The notes: a model not told the origin generated them from the letters alone. 64,000 nt of DNA from Isoetes taiwanensis (GCA_021234155.1 JAJEKV010000011.1:1362001-1426000); one strand, 5' to 3'. Numbered from the stretch's first letter, positions 33,419-45,485 are shown. Numbers and translations: made by a program.

Positions 33419-33501
33419 GCCTCCACCCAGTCTGAGCCACTCTCCTTCGAACCATGCTCATCGAATATTGCGAAGAGGACTGGCTCCGACTGGGTGGAGG
33501 C
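33419..33501. ncRNA. 83-nt hairpin, MIRNA-like candidate 3
   Basis: Arms GCCTCCACCCAGTCTGAGCC and GGCTCCGACTGGGTGGAGGC pair over 21 nt with one mismatch. An inner CTTCG/CGAAG stem continues the pairing, with a loop of about 25 nt. Size and a 21-nt paired arm resemble a plant MIRNA foldback, but the sequence could also be a small transposon. Confidence 0.5.
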
Positions 33502-33612
33502 CTCGGTGACTAACCACTGAGGTGCTGGCCGCTTTCTAGAAATAATTTCTAGAATAACAACCTCATAATTTGTTACTCTAAATTTTGATCGAGGAATAAG
33601 CACCTAAAGCAC

Positions 33613-34066
33613 TTAAAGCAAGTGTCCGGACAGTGCTTTTGGGGTACCACTATCAAATTTACACCCGAATGGCACTTTTATCCGGATTGGATTGAAGCTT
33701 TTATCTGTGGTATAGCTCTCTTGCTCAATAAAATCATCGTGGATGTTCTTTGCCTCAGAAGCCAGGACCTGCATTCCGAAAGGGCAGAACCATGTAGACA
33801 AAAGCTTCATGTCAATCATCTCTAATTCCCAATGTTGTTTATTGGAGTCAGGCATCAGGCTTAGCTCTTATCATGTATGATGCTAAGGCCTCATAGAAAC
33901 TTCTTTCGATTCCCATTCTGTGAGTTTTTAATTTGGAAAGCCGACTTCTTATCGTCCAATGTATTTTCTTTACTACTCTTGGTGAAATAGCTGGGGAAAT
34001 AATGGCATGCAGAGGTCCCATATCCTCTACTTTTTCCCATTTCTCATCCAGTATTTTCATCTGCAA
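33613..34066 (-). pseudogene. Unrecognised minus-strand coding-like frames
   Basis: Two consecutive frames (34066-33848: KILDEKWEKVEDMGPLHAI, PRVVKKIHWTIRSRLSKL; 33855-33613: HWELEMIDMKLLSTWFCPFG, PIRIKVPFGCKFDSGTPKAL) overlap by a few bases in different frames and could belong to one decayed protein. I recognise no domain. Confidence 0.3.
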
Positions 34067-34069
34067 CAG

Positions 34070-35174
34070 ATTGTTTTCTGCAACAGAGTATTTTCTGTAT
34101 TGTTCGTTCCTGTCAGAGTCCTCAGCAACATTCCTTTAGAATGCGGATACCTGGCTAGGAGGAAAGACGATAAGCATTATGTACATTAGAAAGAAATAAA
34201 TGGTATAGTTATAAGCTAGAGGCATCTTGCCATGGGTTCATCAAACAAAGAAACTTGCACATGGCTTATTTTCATTGGCAATCTATCGATGCTTAGTTTT
34301 TAATTTGACATTAATTTATGACTTGCTTTGATGACAGTCTATTGCCTTATTTATGACACTAGATGGAGGCTGCTTAGCAGTTGTTTTGCACACAGGATGT
34401 GTAATAAGCCAGTGCAAACTAATGAGACCATTCTCTTCTCAGTAAGTTATATGGCAGAATGGTTTTTTCATATGTTTGATGTCTTTTTATGGCTCCCCAC
34501 AGGATTGAAACACGGGTTCTACATTTTGGAATGCTAATAATGACTAAGAGGAACTCAGATATAGGAATTGAACTGATTTGGTAGAGATACCCCTCCAATT
34601 TGACTTACAGTTGTTGGTGTTTTCTTGTGGCAAGCGTTTTGACAAAACAAATTATGGATCTTATGCCAGCAGAAGGCAAGAATATGTTACTGAGTAGTTT
34701 TTTATGGTAGAAATGAGAATATTGATTCTTGATGGAATGGGATCTGGAAGGATTAGCTTATGAATATGAGAGTGAATAAATGGATGGCTTTATCTCACAG
34801 ATGATATTCAGAAATGCCCCCTTTATTTGACATGTTGGTGGAACAAATAGTTTTTACACATTTAGGGAGTGGATAGCAGAGCAGATAATTTCTCTCAATA
34901 AAAAAAATGTTTAGCCAAGATTAACATCATGTAGGCTTTCTGATATTGTGTTTAAACCCCTTGGCTATCAAGCCGTAAAGATAGGAGATTATTTGAGTTA
35001 CTGGCTTCCTTCTTAGATTCATAATTTACTGTCACACTACAAGTTAGTAGCACTTAATCTTTGTTGATTTACGATAACATATACAAGTTAGTAGTGCTTA
35101 ACCTATTGACACAGAGAGAATCAATCATCTTATAGTGCATGGTGATGATCTTAAGCAGTTTTATGTCTCAAACA
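34070..35174. other. Non-coding stretch
   Basis: AT-rich DNA without a supported gene, RNA or clear repeat. The ORF at 34328-34537 shows no recognisable features. Confidence 0.4.
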
Positions 35175-35238
35175 AGGCCACCAAAGAAATTTCTATTTGT
35201 AGAACAGGCCACCAAAAAAACCTTTTCTTTGTAGAACG
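35175..35238. repeat. 32-bp tandem duplication at the edge of the LTR-like repeat
   Basis: GGCCACCAAAGAAATTTCTA... and GGCCACCAAAAAAACCTTTT... follow each other, both ending in TTTGTAGAAC. The second copy is the start of the 792-bp repeat. Confidence 0.75.
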
Positions 35239-35998
35239 TTTCATTTCATGCCTTTTATATATGATATCCAGGGTAGGATAGAAAGTGTTGTAATTACTAA
35301 ATATTTAGATTAAAATATAAGATTAGCTATGTGTATGCGTTGTTGGAAGGTCCATGTTATGTGGCTATTATGAAAAAAGTTACATGGTGAAGCTTAAATG
35401 TCGTATGCTTTGAAATGTTGAACCTTTAGATACAGTTAGCTTATGCAAATTGGATCACAATGGTTAATTATAAAATCTTCTAACGAATTTGATCAAGAAA
35501 AAAGACTACTTTTTATTGCTATAGGTTTCTTAATCAACAAAGAATAGACTACCTTCATGGCTAAAGATTGCTTAGGTGCAAAGAAATAGGACACGCCCAT
35601 TAAAAGGCCCCTTTAATCAAGAGCTAATGAATGTATTAATTGTACAATGTTTTAGTTTCATGTTAGATGATAATTTAACCCTTGCCAACAATTAGCCTAA
35701 GTTGCTATACAACACCCCCTTGGCCATGACATGTTATTCCTAACTTTGGGAATGGTGATGCTTTCAGTGTTTCTTTATAAGAATGAATGTATATTTGTGT
35801 ACCTTGGAAGCTTAGTAACTGTTACATTCATGCAAAATCCCTAAACTATTACAACAAAAATACGGCAACCCAATGCGAAGCATATATTTAAACAGGTCTT
35901 CAAGTTTAAGAGCATATGACATTTTGATTCGAAACCAAATCCAAGTACAAGAAAAGTAATAGAATATCAAAACCATGTTAAACAACTATGACCTATCA
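35207..35998. repeat. LTR-like repeat X, copy 1 (intact)
   Basis: 792 bp, almost identical to 37334-37782 plus 45486-45853. The other copy starts TGCCACC and both end CCTATCA, giving TG...CA borders, here with GGCC in place of TGCC. This copy is uninterrupted at AATGA^ATGTATT (35630/35631), the site where the second copy carries a 7.7-kb insertion. It flanks a gypsy pol remnant, so an LTR is plausible, though I find no target-site duplication. Confidence 0.7.
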
Positions 35999-36027
35999 TG
36001 TTGTATATATCAGTTTATTCAAATCAA

Positions 36028-37333
36028 AGATCTTTGTAACCCCCAATAAATACAAGTTATATTGCGGCTTAATCATTTACAGGTACCCAATGTTAGCCCA
36101 GCAACGCTGGGCACCATAACAAGTAAAATATTATTCTTAGATCGGGTGCTGATGGGGTGCTTACCGTGCGCGAATTTGCCCCCCAACTCTGTGCTTACAC
36201 CCACGAGCCGACCCTTGCATTTCTCCATAAGTATTCCTTCTTTAGGACGGACTCCATCACCTATGTAGCATCCTCAAGAAGTACCTTTGGAGTGATTTCA
36301 ATCTACTCCTTAATCATCTCCCGTACTTTTGAAGATTGGTCATCTTCAAAGGTTGGAAATTCTGGGGTTGCTTCTTTGGGAGAGTTACATGGAATACATT
36401 GTGTATCTTAAAGCGGCCGAAAACTCCAATTGATAGGACTAGTTTTCTATCCTCTCGGTTATTGCAAAAGGAACCGCCCACCTTGGAGCAAGTTTGTTAC
36501 ACTTCCCAATTCGTAGCTTGGCTTGCTTCACTTTAATTTTTAGCCAGATCTTATCTTCTATTTGGAATTCTCTTGCTGATCTATGCTTATTTGAAGGACT
36601 CTTTTGCCGACTCCTAGCTGCTAGGAGGTAATTCCTAACATCTTCTACTAACTCTTGGATATATGAAGCTGCTTGTAGACTTCTACTTTTGACAGGCGAT
36701 TGTGCATGTGTCTAGCCTGAGGCATTAATCCATGGGGATGATCTTCTGCTTAGCGCTGGGGGCTCTAGCAGGCTCGGGATTTGAAGTTGTTCTATCTTCG
36801 TCTGCTGGCACAACTGATATTGCCGAATGTAGTTGGTGATGCCCTTCCTCATGCCAGACCAAATTTAATTACTTCCTATTTTCAACTAAGTTTTCACGAA
36901 ACCCACGTGACTGGCTATATTTCAGATACTTCTGCATGCAAAGCTTATCTTTAAAATATAAAAGTTTTCCTATCTTTTTATACTATTTATAAGTTTCACT
37001 TTACTTATCAATCCTGGCCTCTTTGCAAATACTAGCCCATGCGTCCTGGTATTCCTTACTTGCGGCTAGTGCTTCTTCAATCTTATTGTCGAACTCGTTA
37101 GATAAGGTTGAGATCGCATTACAATGAATTTTCCTTACAAAAAATGTATCGATAGAGTGAGTCCACTACCATCTAGCTTGCCTTTGTAGATTATCTTGAC
37201 GTCCTATTCTGTGAGGAATTCCATTCAACGCATTTGCCTCAGGTTGACGGGTGATTGCATGAAAATATACTGGGGGGGCTTTGATGATCAGTATCTAGCT
37301 GAAATTGCCTACTAAGCAAGTAATGTCACTATG
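36028..37333 (-). pseudogene. Ty3/gypsy pol remnant Y, copy 1
   Basis: The sequence is the paralogue of 55331-56125 plus 62734-63192. On the minus strand it carries, in decayed form, the end of RNase H and start of integrase (YKKIGKLLYFKDKLCMQKY-type block near 36920-36990), the integrase zinc-binding end (MRKGITNYI, CQQTK near 36800-36860) and the integrase C-terminal linker region near 36500-36680. Most of the integrase catalytic core is missing. The target site AAATTTAAT^TACTTCC (36869/36870) is uninterrupted here. Confidence 0.7.
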
Positions 37334-37782
37334 TGCCACCAAAAAAACTTTTCTTTGTAGAACGTATCATTTCATGCCTTTTATATATGATATCCACATG
37401 CTAGGTTTTTTTAGGATTTTTTAAAGGAGGGTAGGATAGAAAGTGTTGTAATTACTAAATATTTAGATTAAAAAATAAGATTAGCTATGTGTATGCGTTG
37501 TTGGAAGCTCCATGTTATGTGGCTATTATGAAAAAAGCTTAAATGTCGTATGCTTCGAAATGTTGAACCTTTAGATACAGTTATCTCTTAGCTTATGCAA
37601 ATTGGATCACAATGGTTAATTATAAAATCTTCTAATGAATTTGATCAAGAAAAAAGACTATTTTTTATTGCTATAGGTTTCTTAATCAACAAAGAATGGA
37701 CTACCTTCATGGCTAAAGGTTGCTTAGGTGCAAAGAAATAGGACACGCCCATTAAAAGGCCCCTTTAATCAAGAGCTAATGA
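37334..37782. repeat. LTR-like repeat X, copy 2, left part
   Basis: Starts TGCCACCAAAAAAAC and aligns with 35207-35630. It is interrupted at 37782 by the Helentron-like element and resumes at 45486. Confidence 0.85.
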
Positions 37783-37789
37783 ATGCCAT

Positions 37790-37815
37790 GGTTCTATTGC
37801 GATAGCAATAGAACC
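37790..37815 (-). repeat. 3'-terminal hairpin of element C
   Basis: GGTTCTATTGC, GATA loop, GCAATAGAACC: perfect 11-bp stem with a four-base loop, seven bases from the element end. The same stem with TATC loop ends elements B and A. Confidence 0.92.
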
Positions 37816-38583
37816 AACATTCTTTGGATGGGGACGCCTATTCATGTTGGCTCTATTTATAGCCTCATTATGCTATGGTAGGTTATCGGCATTCTCTTGA
37901 GCTCCTACCTTGGTTGCTCCATCTTCTCTTGCCTTCTAGTGTCCCATCCTATCTACCTACTTCCTACTTAGTTTTTGTTTTTGTAGATGACAGTCTTTGC
38001 CTTCTTGTGTGATGCAGTGGTTTTGATCTTGTATTGGTGAAATTTCTGGGTTGTGTTACGGCAGAAATTTTGATCCCTGAATGCTTGTGGCTTGGATGGA
38101 GGTTTTACCACTGTGTTTGTAGAAGCTTTTACAGCTTTGCTGCTTGCCTTTCCTCTGTCTGAACATCTTCTATTTTGATGTGTATGGCAGCGCTGTATTT
38201 GTGTATATGGCAAGGCAATATCCACATCCTTTTTGTCTTGTTATCTTTAATCGATGGACATGGCGGCGTTCTCCCAATTTATATTTTTTCGCCTTCCCAA
38301 TTGCAGATTCGATCAGATTATCCATTGCTGGATAATCAACAAAGGTCCAAAGAGGTATATTTTCTGCAGAGTTTTTCTTCATGGGTCAGCATCGATTTGC
38401 TTTCAAGATTGTACCTGCGTAGTTTGGCCGATTGTTCTGCCCAAATTGCAAATGGAGTAGATTTCTGCAGATATTGTCTTCAGGGGTCAGCGTTAATCGT
38501 TTCAGAGCGGAGCTGCAATGATTTTTCAGTGGTCATTTGCTCGATCCGGCCGCCTTCATTTGATCTCATCAGGTTGCAATTAG

Positions 38584-38905
38584 GTTAAAGCTACAGAAAG
38601 TTTTTATTGTGGCCATTTGCTTGGCAGCAGCATTTACCAAGTTGCAATCAGGTTAAAGCTACAGAAGGGTTTTTATTGTGGCCATTTGCTTGGCAACAGC
38701 ATTTGTTCTTAGTTGCAGCAGGAAGGCATCTTCGTCCTTGGCAGTGTGAGCAAGCCCTTGCTTCCCAAAACCTTGTTTTCAAGGTTTTGCTTTTGGTTCT
38801 CTCCATTTTGATTGCATCTTCCTCATTGACAGTGAGATTAAGCCTTGCTTCCCAACCCTTGTTTTCAGTTTGCTTTCTGGTCTCTCTATTTGTTTGCATC
38901 ATGCC
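38584..38905 (+). repeat. Two pairs of imperfect direct repeats
   Basis: GTTAAAGCTACAGAA...TTTTTATTGTGGCCATTTGC...GGCA(G/A)CAGCATTT occurs at 38584 and 38651. A second pair (GAGCAAGCCCTTGCTTCCCA at 38748, related sequence at 38831) shares CTTGTTTTCA...TTTGC and TCTCTCTATTT(T/G)-type ends. Confidence 0.8.
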
Positions 38906-39470
38906 TAGAGGCTAGGCTGCTAGAACTGCGGCAGTCAAGACTGCGTCTACCAAGGCTGCGGCTATCAGATTAGGAAAGCGCCCAGTGGGTGAGTGTTCTG
39001 GGCTGGAAGATAGCATCTTGGATGCTCTGGAAGGACAGGAGCGTTGTCAGGACCAGACACGCGCCCCGGCTTGGAAAAAGGGAATGGAATAGAGGCTTGC
39101 TGCTCATAGGGATGATAAGTTGGGCGAGTTGGATGCTAAGATTTATGCTAAGATTTCAGCCTCTTTGAATATCCACAGCAATGGAGGCAGGATGCTGCTT
39201 TGGGAAGGGAGGTTTGCCTTCTATGGCAGCTAGGCATTAACCGTGGAGCTTGGGGCTCAAATAATCGGTTGTGGCTGGATTCAAATGATAGATTCAGCTA
39301 CACCAGATCCATCAGAAGTTGCCAGATGTGGAGAGCTCCTAACTAAGGATGTCCCTCCTATTGCTGCCGATTCATCTCCATTACTCTGGAGACTCAATGA
39401 ACCGCCTTTTGTTGCTGTCGATTCATCTCCACGACTGTGGATGTAAGCTCTGGCTATGGTCGACATCAAA
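38899..39470 (+). pseudogene. Decayed gene-like segment inside element C
   Basis: From ATG at 38899 the frame reads MPRG, then a stop, then an Ala/Thr/Lys-rich part (AARTAAVKTASTKAAAIRLG), EDSILDALEGQERCQDQTRA and, after another stop, KLGELDAKIYAKISASLNIH. Downstream is a short duplicated PIAADSS/PFVAVDSS stretch. This looks like the basic N-terminus of some captured gene or retroelement ORF1, but I do not recognise it. Confidence 0.35.
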
Positions 39471-41289
39471 TCCTTTGCTGCAGATTAACTATGGATTTCC
39501 AAAATAAACGAGTCTACAAAGCGGTCCGTTTTCTCTCTTTTCTTTTTCATTTTGTGGCATTCATGCGTATCCCTGTGCATCACTGTGTATTTGTTGAGAA
39601 ATGATACCGGATCGTTGGTATTCCATTTTATTTCTTATTCAATCACTAAGTTGAGTTGTCTTAATCCATAACTGTGCTGCAAATTAGAGTGGCCAGGCTG
39701 CCATTCTGGTTCTCGCTGCGATTCAGGTAGCAATCCGACAAACCAATTTTGAAGCTTGCTGCAATCATGGTATCCTCTGCCAATCAAGCGTACTGCAATC
39801 ATGGTCTCCTCTCTGTCCACCATTAGTCTGCAATTTGAATGCTGACCAACGCAGTAACGCAGTTCTATTGCCATTCCTCCTCAAACTTTCGTTCATACTT
39901 TGGACACTAAGAGCTCATTCAAATCCGCGACAAAAGGGATCATTTGCCACCTTTAGAAGAACCGTTAAACCACACCTTTGCTTTTTAATGCTTTTCTCGC
40001 TACCCGTTTGAATCTCACTTTATAGCATCTACAAATAATGACCACAAGCCTTTTTAAGCGTATCACACCATCACGCTTAGTTTCCTGCATCTTACATGCA
40101 GCGATCTTGATAACAGAAAATGCACCATTTATTTATGCTTAGTTTACCAATCACATATTATGAGATTTTAAGTGTATTTGGTTTCTGATTGCACTGCTAA
40201 GCATACATTAGGATAAGATAAATGAAGTACTGCTGTATATTTCTCAAGTAACATAATATGTCTAACCAAACACCTTTTAAGCTACAGGCTTAAAAGGCCT
40301 CCAGCGTTCACATCTTAGCCAATTTTTAAATATTTGCAATCATCACTCAAATGGCAGACCTACTTTGTTCTAGGATTTCTTTTGCATGCCTTTGTTGCTT
40401 TTCCTAATATTCATTGCCTTTTTATCCATCGTTTTCATCTATTATGGCCATTGAGTCAGATTGATTGCTATTCTCCTAGGGGCTCCCCTTTGTTGCCACT
40501 TTACCAATGTGCCACAAGTCCCTATGTTAGTTTTACATAACAAATCCCCTTTGTTTGAGTTTTCATGTTTGTTAGTTCGTGCTACATAATTGATATGACC
40601 ATTTATATTTCGTTTAAGTGCTTTCAACCTAGAGATGCTTCTCCATAATATATCCTGATCATTTAAACGTTGGTGAGTCCTATCCTTTATTGACTTAGAG
40701 ACTCTATAGGGTTCACACTTTTGGAGTAAGAGTCACATGCTTTAGCCTCCTTTTGGGTTAAGCGTGGATTGACGTAATGCTTTTTTGGCTTTCATTTGTG
40801 CAAAGGTATTAAGCCTTTGGACTACACCATTTGGTTGAGGTTCATGCATTGTTATTGTCATCATCCTTGCTTGTTATTTCTACAAGGTTGCAGATTCCAG
40901 ATTCTATTTTCAAATGCTTTGGATAATCGTTCAGTGAGAAGTTAATGTTACATAAAGTACTTATCCAGGTTCGTTTCTTGATCTCCAGTACTTTCGTTGT
41001 ATGTTTGTTTCCTCGTACATAGCTATCGATACCAAGTATCGATACCGTCTAGATTTGACAGTCTGTCTATACTTGGGATTATAATATTGTTTTTTATTAC
41101 ATTCGGTGCATTGTTTTATTTCTTTAGCTTATTTTTCACATGAAATTGAGGGTCTTCATGTGTACATGTCCGGTTTAAGTTCTTTCAGTTCTGTCTGTTG
41201 GTTAGGGTTGTTATCAAAGGTTGGCTAGTTGGCTTTGGTTTTGCATCAAGTTGGTATCTACGCTTCTATTTTTCACTTGGATCTTAGTT

Positions 41290-42260
41290 CCATTTGAAGT
41301 CTATATTTTGCTCTGCTTTTGCTCCATTTGGTTTATTATTTCTACATTTCATTTAATTTCTTTAATTTATGAGTTCCTTTGATCTAGTTGGCTCCCTTAG
41401 GTCCATTATTCATGTTAGTCTCCTTTTTGTTTCTTTTCTAGTTATCCCATGTGTTGCATTTGTTCTACTAGTTTTCATTGCTTTAATCATCTCAATGTGT
41501 ATCCCATTTGTCCCCTTTTGTTCTATTTTGCTCCGTTTTAATCCATTCCCTGTAGCCATTTGTACTTTGTTTTCTTCATTAATTCTTTTAGTCCCATGTG
41601 TTATAATGCACAAATTTTGTTCTTCTAGTTCTGTTCTCGTTCTCTCTCTCTCCACAGCTTTTGCTGCTTCCCTATCCTATTTGTCCCTGGATTTTTCCAA
41701 GGTCCTTGCTCCAGGCATGTAATATACTTTTTGTTTTACCACCGCCATCCGTTTTTGTTCGCCATTATATGTTTAGATCCTTTGGGTATACTTGCCCCAT
41801 TTGCTTTGTTGGTTCCATGTTGTTTTGTTCTCTTGAGTAGTTCCATTGCACTATATATATTAGTTGAAGTAGCTCCATTCATCATATGAGCGTCTCTAGT
41901 TCTATCGTTTTGCTTTTATTTGTTTCCCTTTATTCTTGTTTTTGCCCCTTTTAGACCATCATATTTGTCTCATTTCATCTTAGATTAAAAACTTTCCTTG
42001 GCAATTTGCTCTTTTTGGATCATTGTTCAGTTGCTTCAATAGTTCCATTTGTCTAGGTATTCTACTAGTGCCTTTAATCATTTTAGGCTCTACTATTTTA
42101 CCTAATCGAGTCAACCTAGTAGTCTCTCTTGCTCCTTTAATCTTGGGATCCATTCTATTCTATTATTCTCTTTGGTCTTCTCCCACTTCTTTCATTATTT
42201 ACTTTGTTGCATTATGCTAGCCCATTTAGTCATGTTTGTTCTATTCGTGCCATTAACTCC
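41290..42260. other. T-rich degenerate filler of element C, part 1
   Basis: No gene. Words such as CCATTTGTTC, AGTTCCATT and CTAGTTG recur irregularly on the plus strand. Part of the same texture continues at 43350-45420. Element A shows the complementary texture (GAACAAATGG, AATGGAGCAA) on the plus strand, as expected for family members in opposite orientation. Confidence 0.5.
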
Positions 42261-42274
42261 ATAGTCTTTTGTAT

Positions 42275-42386
42275 GGGGGAAGGGTAGTTGGGACCACTTT
42301 CCGGGTGTCCGGTGGGGTCCCGCGACCGGCGGTAGCCGTGAGCGGGTCATCGGCACCTGGAAAGTGGGACCAACTCCCCTTCCCCC
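42275..42386. repeat. 112-nt fold-back in element C
   Basis: GGGGGAAGGGTAGTTGGGAC (42275) and the right arm ending CAACTCCCCTTCCCCC (42386) pair over about 36 nt with few mismatches. The loop is GC-rich. Confidence 0.8.
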
Positions 42387-42387
42387 A

Positions 42388-43347
42388 CAATATTGAAATA
42401 GGGGAGACTTTTTTTTTCTCCCCCTTTTGCCCTTTTTTTTTCTTGGCTTGCTCCTCTATGCGCCATGATTCCGGCGAGGCGCCAGGGCAGATCTCCGCGA
42501 GCGCCATCGAGCCAAGCTACTAAGATGAAGGCTTGCTTTACGGGAAGCGTTTTGAAGGCATTTTTGCTCGGCGATGGAAGCGGCCGCTTAGGTTCTTTCA
42601 CCGATGCTTGCTCTGCTTCGCTGTGATTTTTTGTTCTATGTTTTTTTTTTGGCGATGGAGGCGGCTGCTTAGGTTCTTTCATGCTCTGCTTCTGCGTTTT
42701 TCGCCTCCTGTTTTCTTTTTGGCTATGGCGTTCTCTGAAGTCCGGCTGCCACTCGTGCATCATAAGTTTATGTAGCTTGGTTTACCTTCGCCATCTTCAA
42801 GCTCTTCAGCATCCGGTTGGTGTTTCTTAAACCGCGGAAGGGGTTTTGATATGGCCATTTTTCCTCTTCAAACCTTTTGATCCGACACCGCGAGATTGTT
42901 GCAAGAACCAGGTGTGTTTTTTGCGACATTCTTGGTTACATAGTCATAGTTATACCATTTTTTCGGACAGAATAACAAGAATGCTATGGCAACTATGATT
43001 CCGGCTTTCCCCTTTTTTGCATATTTCTTACGCACCACTTCCCGGGTCGCCATTGTGTTGCGCACCAGTTCAAGCGCTTTGTTGCGCCACTTCCACAAAG
43101 GTAAGTTTCCTTCCCGCTTGCCTTTAAGAATGTTGCTTTTGCGTAAGATGAGTGGCTTCAAATGCTTTGATCTTTGAAAACCAAAACTATGAACCAAAAA
43201 AAATTATCAACTAAAAATTGTTAAGGTGAGCTGTTCAGCCTGTCACCCGAATCGTGGGGTACCCGACTGACATTCCGGTTATTGGGGATGACACGTGGCA
43301 CCTTAAGAATGCGCGAATATCAAAAAGTCGACCCTATTTCAATATTG
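42388..43347. mobile_element. Nested 960-bp segment with 16-bp perfect inverted ends
   Basis: CAATATTGAAATAGGG (42388-42403) and CCCTATTTCAATATTG (43332-43347) are perfect reverse complements. The interior is GC-richer and more gene-like than the T-rich surroundings (e.g. ATGCGCCATGATTCCGGCGA near 42458). It could be a DNA transposon carrying captured sequence, but no clear target-site duplication is visible. Confidence 0.45.
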
Positions 43348-43349
43348 TT

Positions 43350-45420
43350 TCTAGTTGTCATTAATTCAATGGTTTTATTGTTGGAACGTCTCTGTGGCGT
43401 TCCTTTTTTTTTAGCATTAGATGTAGATTCAGGCATACAAATAGATTTGTTGGTCCCACTTTTGATTCGTTTCATTCATTGTTCTACTTGCTCTAGTTGC
43501 ATCCCTTGTTCTAGGGTTACTTATTAGTATTTAAACCCCTTAGTTCCTTTTGCTTCATTTTTGCAGCATTTCAGTTCAAGGTACTACTACCTTTGTTATT
43601 TTGGTTCCGTTTCCTTCTGCTTTCTAATTTTAACCTCAATATTGTCTATATATCCTATCTATCTCATTAATCCTTTTGTCTGCTATTTACTTGATGTATT
43701 CCCTCGCAATTGCTTCAATTTCATTTCTCTTATTTTGCTCTTTTTATTCTTACTTGTTGGTTCCCTTGTATCCTTTATTTGTAATCCTGTTGTTTTTAGC
43801 ACCTGTTTCATTCACTTTTTCTTTGTGTTAAGGTGGTCTTGTCTTCCTCAACTTTATTAGCCCCATTGAGGTTATTTTTCATTGGTTCAATTGGGTTTCA
43901 TTATCATGTTGTTTATCATTGTTACTTCTGTTTCATAGTTTGATTTGTGTGGGTATTCCATGAGGGCATATACTCTAGCTGGCTCTAGTGTTAATATTAG
44001 TCTTAATTGTCCATCTTGCTCCTTTAATCTTGTTGGATCCATTCTCCTCCTTTTCATTTAATCTTCGTTCCTCTTGCTTCATTCTTGTTATTTATATTAT
44101 TTTATGAGTCTCTTTAGTCCCATTTGTTCTTTTTGTTCTATTTTCTTCCATTAACTCCATAGTCATTTGTTCTAGTTGTCACTTGTTTATCCGCTTTGTA
44201 TGATTGAAACTTCTTTCATTGCATCTTTAATTTCGCTTTTACGTTTTATTTGATCCCCTTAGTGCCTTTGCTTTATTTTTTGCAATATTTCGACTCAAGG
44301 TATTACCTTGCTATTAGTGTTTACTATTGATTCTGCTTGCTAGTTTGGGTTCCAGTCAGGTAGTCTTATTTGCCACTTTAATATTCATTTTGTGTTAAGG
44401 TGGTCTTGTCTTTACCAACCCTGTTGTTCCATTTCATCCTTTTGTTAATTCTCCATTTGTTGTATTGACTCTATTTACTTCGCTTGGCATCTTCACATTT
44501 CGTGTTCCTTTTTTAGTTTCAATTGATTGTACTTGTTTCTTGAATTTTGTGGGGCTCTAATTTGCTCGGCTAGGGAGTAACAAATGTTCTATCTCAGGCA
44601 AATAGGTAGTCATTTCGTTCTCATTATTTCGTTCTTCCAATATGGATTTGTTGTCGCATGATCTTTGTGATCCTAATATTTTATGTATTATGGTCTTACA
44701 CATTGCTAGATATTCATGATAGAAGTTTCATCTGTTTCATTATAATTATACTTTTTATGAGTCGATTTATTCCATTTTATCCGTCTAGTGTTCTCCTTTT
44801 TTCCACTCCCTCTAGACCGCCCAAAGACGCCTATTGGTTCAGTTTGCATCCTAGCATGGCCCAACTCCATTTCTGCTTCACGGCTCGATGTTATGTAGAT
44901 TCATTTATCTTGTTTACTTCCATTTCCACCCGTGCTGTTATTCTTATTTGTTCCATTTCTCCCATTCCTTTTAAAATTGTCTTTCCATTTGTTCTCATAG
45001 TCCCTTTTATTGGTTTAGTCCTTTTGCTCTACAAATTCCACTAGTTTCATCCTGCTATATTTTTTCTTTGTATGCCCTTTGTTTCTCTAATCATAAGTAC
45101 TCCAGCTACTTCATATTGCCCAAATTTGAGGTACACTTGATCCTTTGATTTGAAAGCTTTTGTTAGGTGTTGGCCATTGTGACCGAGCATCTTCACATGT
45201 CCTTACCCATTTTTCCTGTTCGGCCCACTCATCTTATTATTCATTTACTCCTTTCTCTAATAAAGTGATCTCAACTTGTTTCATTCTTTCCTTTGATACT
45301 TATGGGTTTACATTCTTTTGTCCCATTAGATTCTTTGTTTGTTTTTACCCCATTGAGTTCATAGTTATCACGTTTCATTTATTCCATTAGTCTGACCCTC
45401 AAATTGACATGTTTTATTTC
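43350..45420. other. T-rich degenerate filler of element C, part 2
   Basis: Same texture as 41290-42260. Open frames here are hydrophobic low-complexity translations without domains. Confidence 0.5.
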
Positions 45421-45485
45421 CTTTCACATTGATATTGATGATGTTGAGATAGGTGATATGTGTTGATCTAGGACCCATCCTAAGA

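Larger units (their letters stand above)
37783..45485 (-). mobile_element. Helentron-like element C (non-autonomous, 7.7 kb)
   Basis: Read on the minus strand, the element begins TCTTAGGATGGGTCCTAG (45485 downward). It ends with a sub-terminal CGTCCCCATCCAAAGAATG, a hairpin GGTTCTATTGC-tatc-GCAATAGAACC and the terminal bases ATGGCAT (37783). It splits repeat X exactly between two T residues (A^A on this strand) with no duplication, as shown by the empty copy at 35630/35631. Non-canonical ends, sub-terminal inverted repeats, a 3' palindrome and T^T insertion without TSD are the published hallmarks of Helentron/Helitron2 elements. The interior shows no Rep or helicase. It holds T-rich degenerate DNA, nested hairpins and a decayed gene-like segment. 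Confidence 0.78.

Noticed and set aside
33500-33603. Minus-strand phrase NYEVVILEIISRKRP resembling receptor-like kinase subdomain IX
   Set aside because: Only about 14 residues fit, and no kinase motif occurs before or after in any frame. Probably chance.
41369-41722. 117-residue hydrophobic frame as a membrane protein
   Set aside because: It lies in T-rich degenerate filler of element C. Such DNA gives Leu/Phe/Ser-rich translations by composition.
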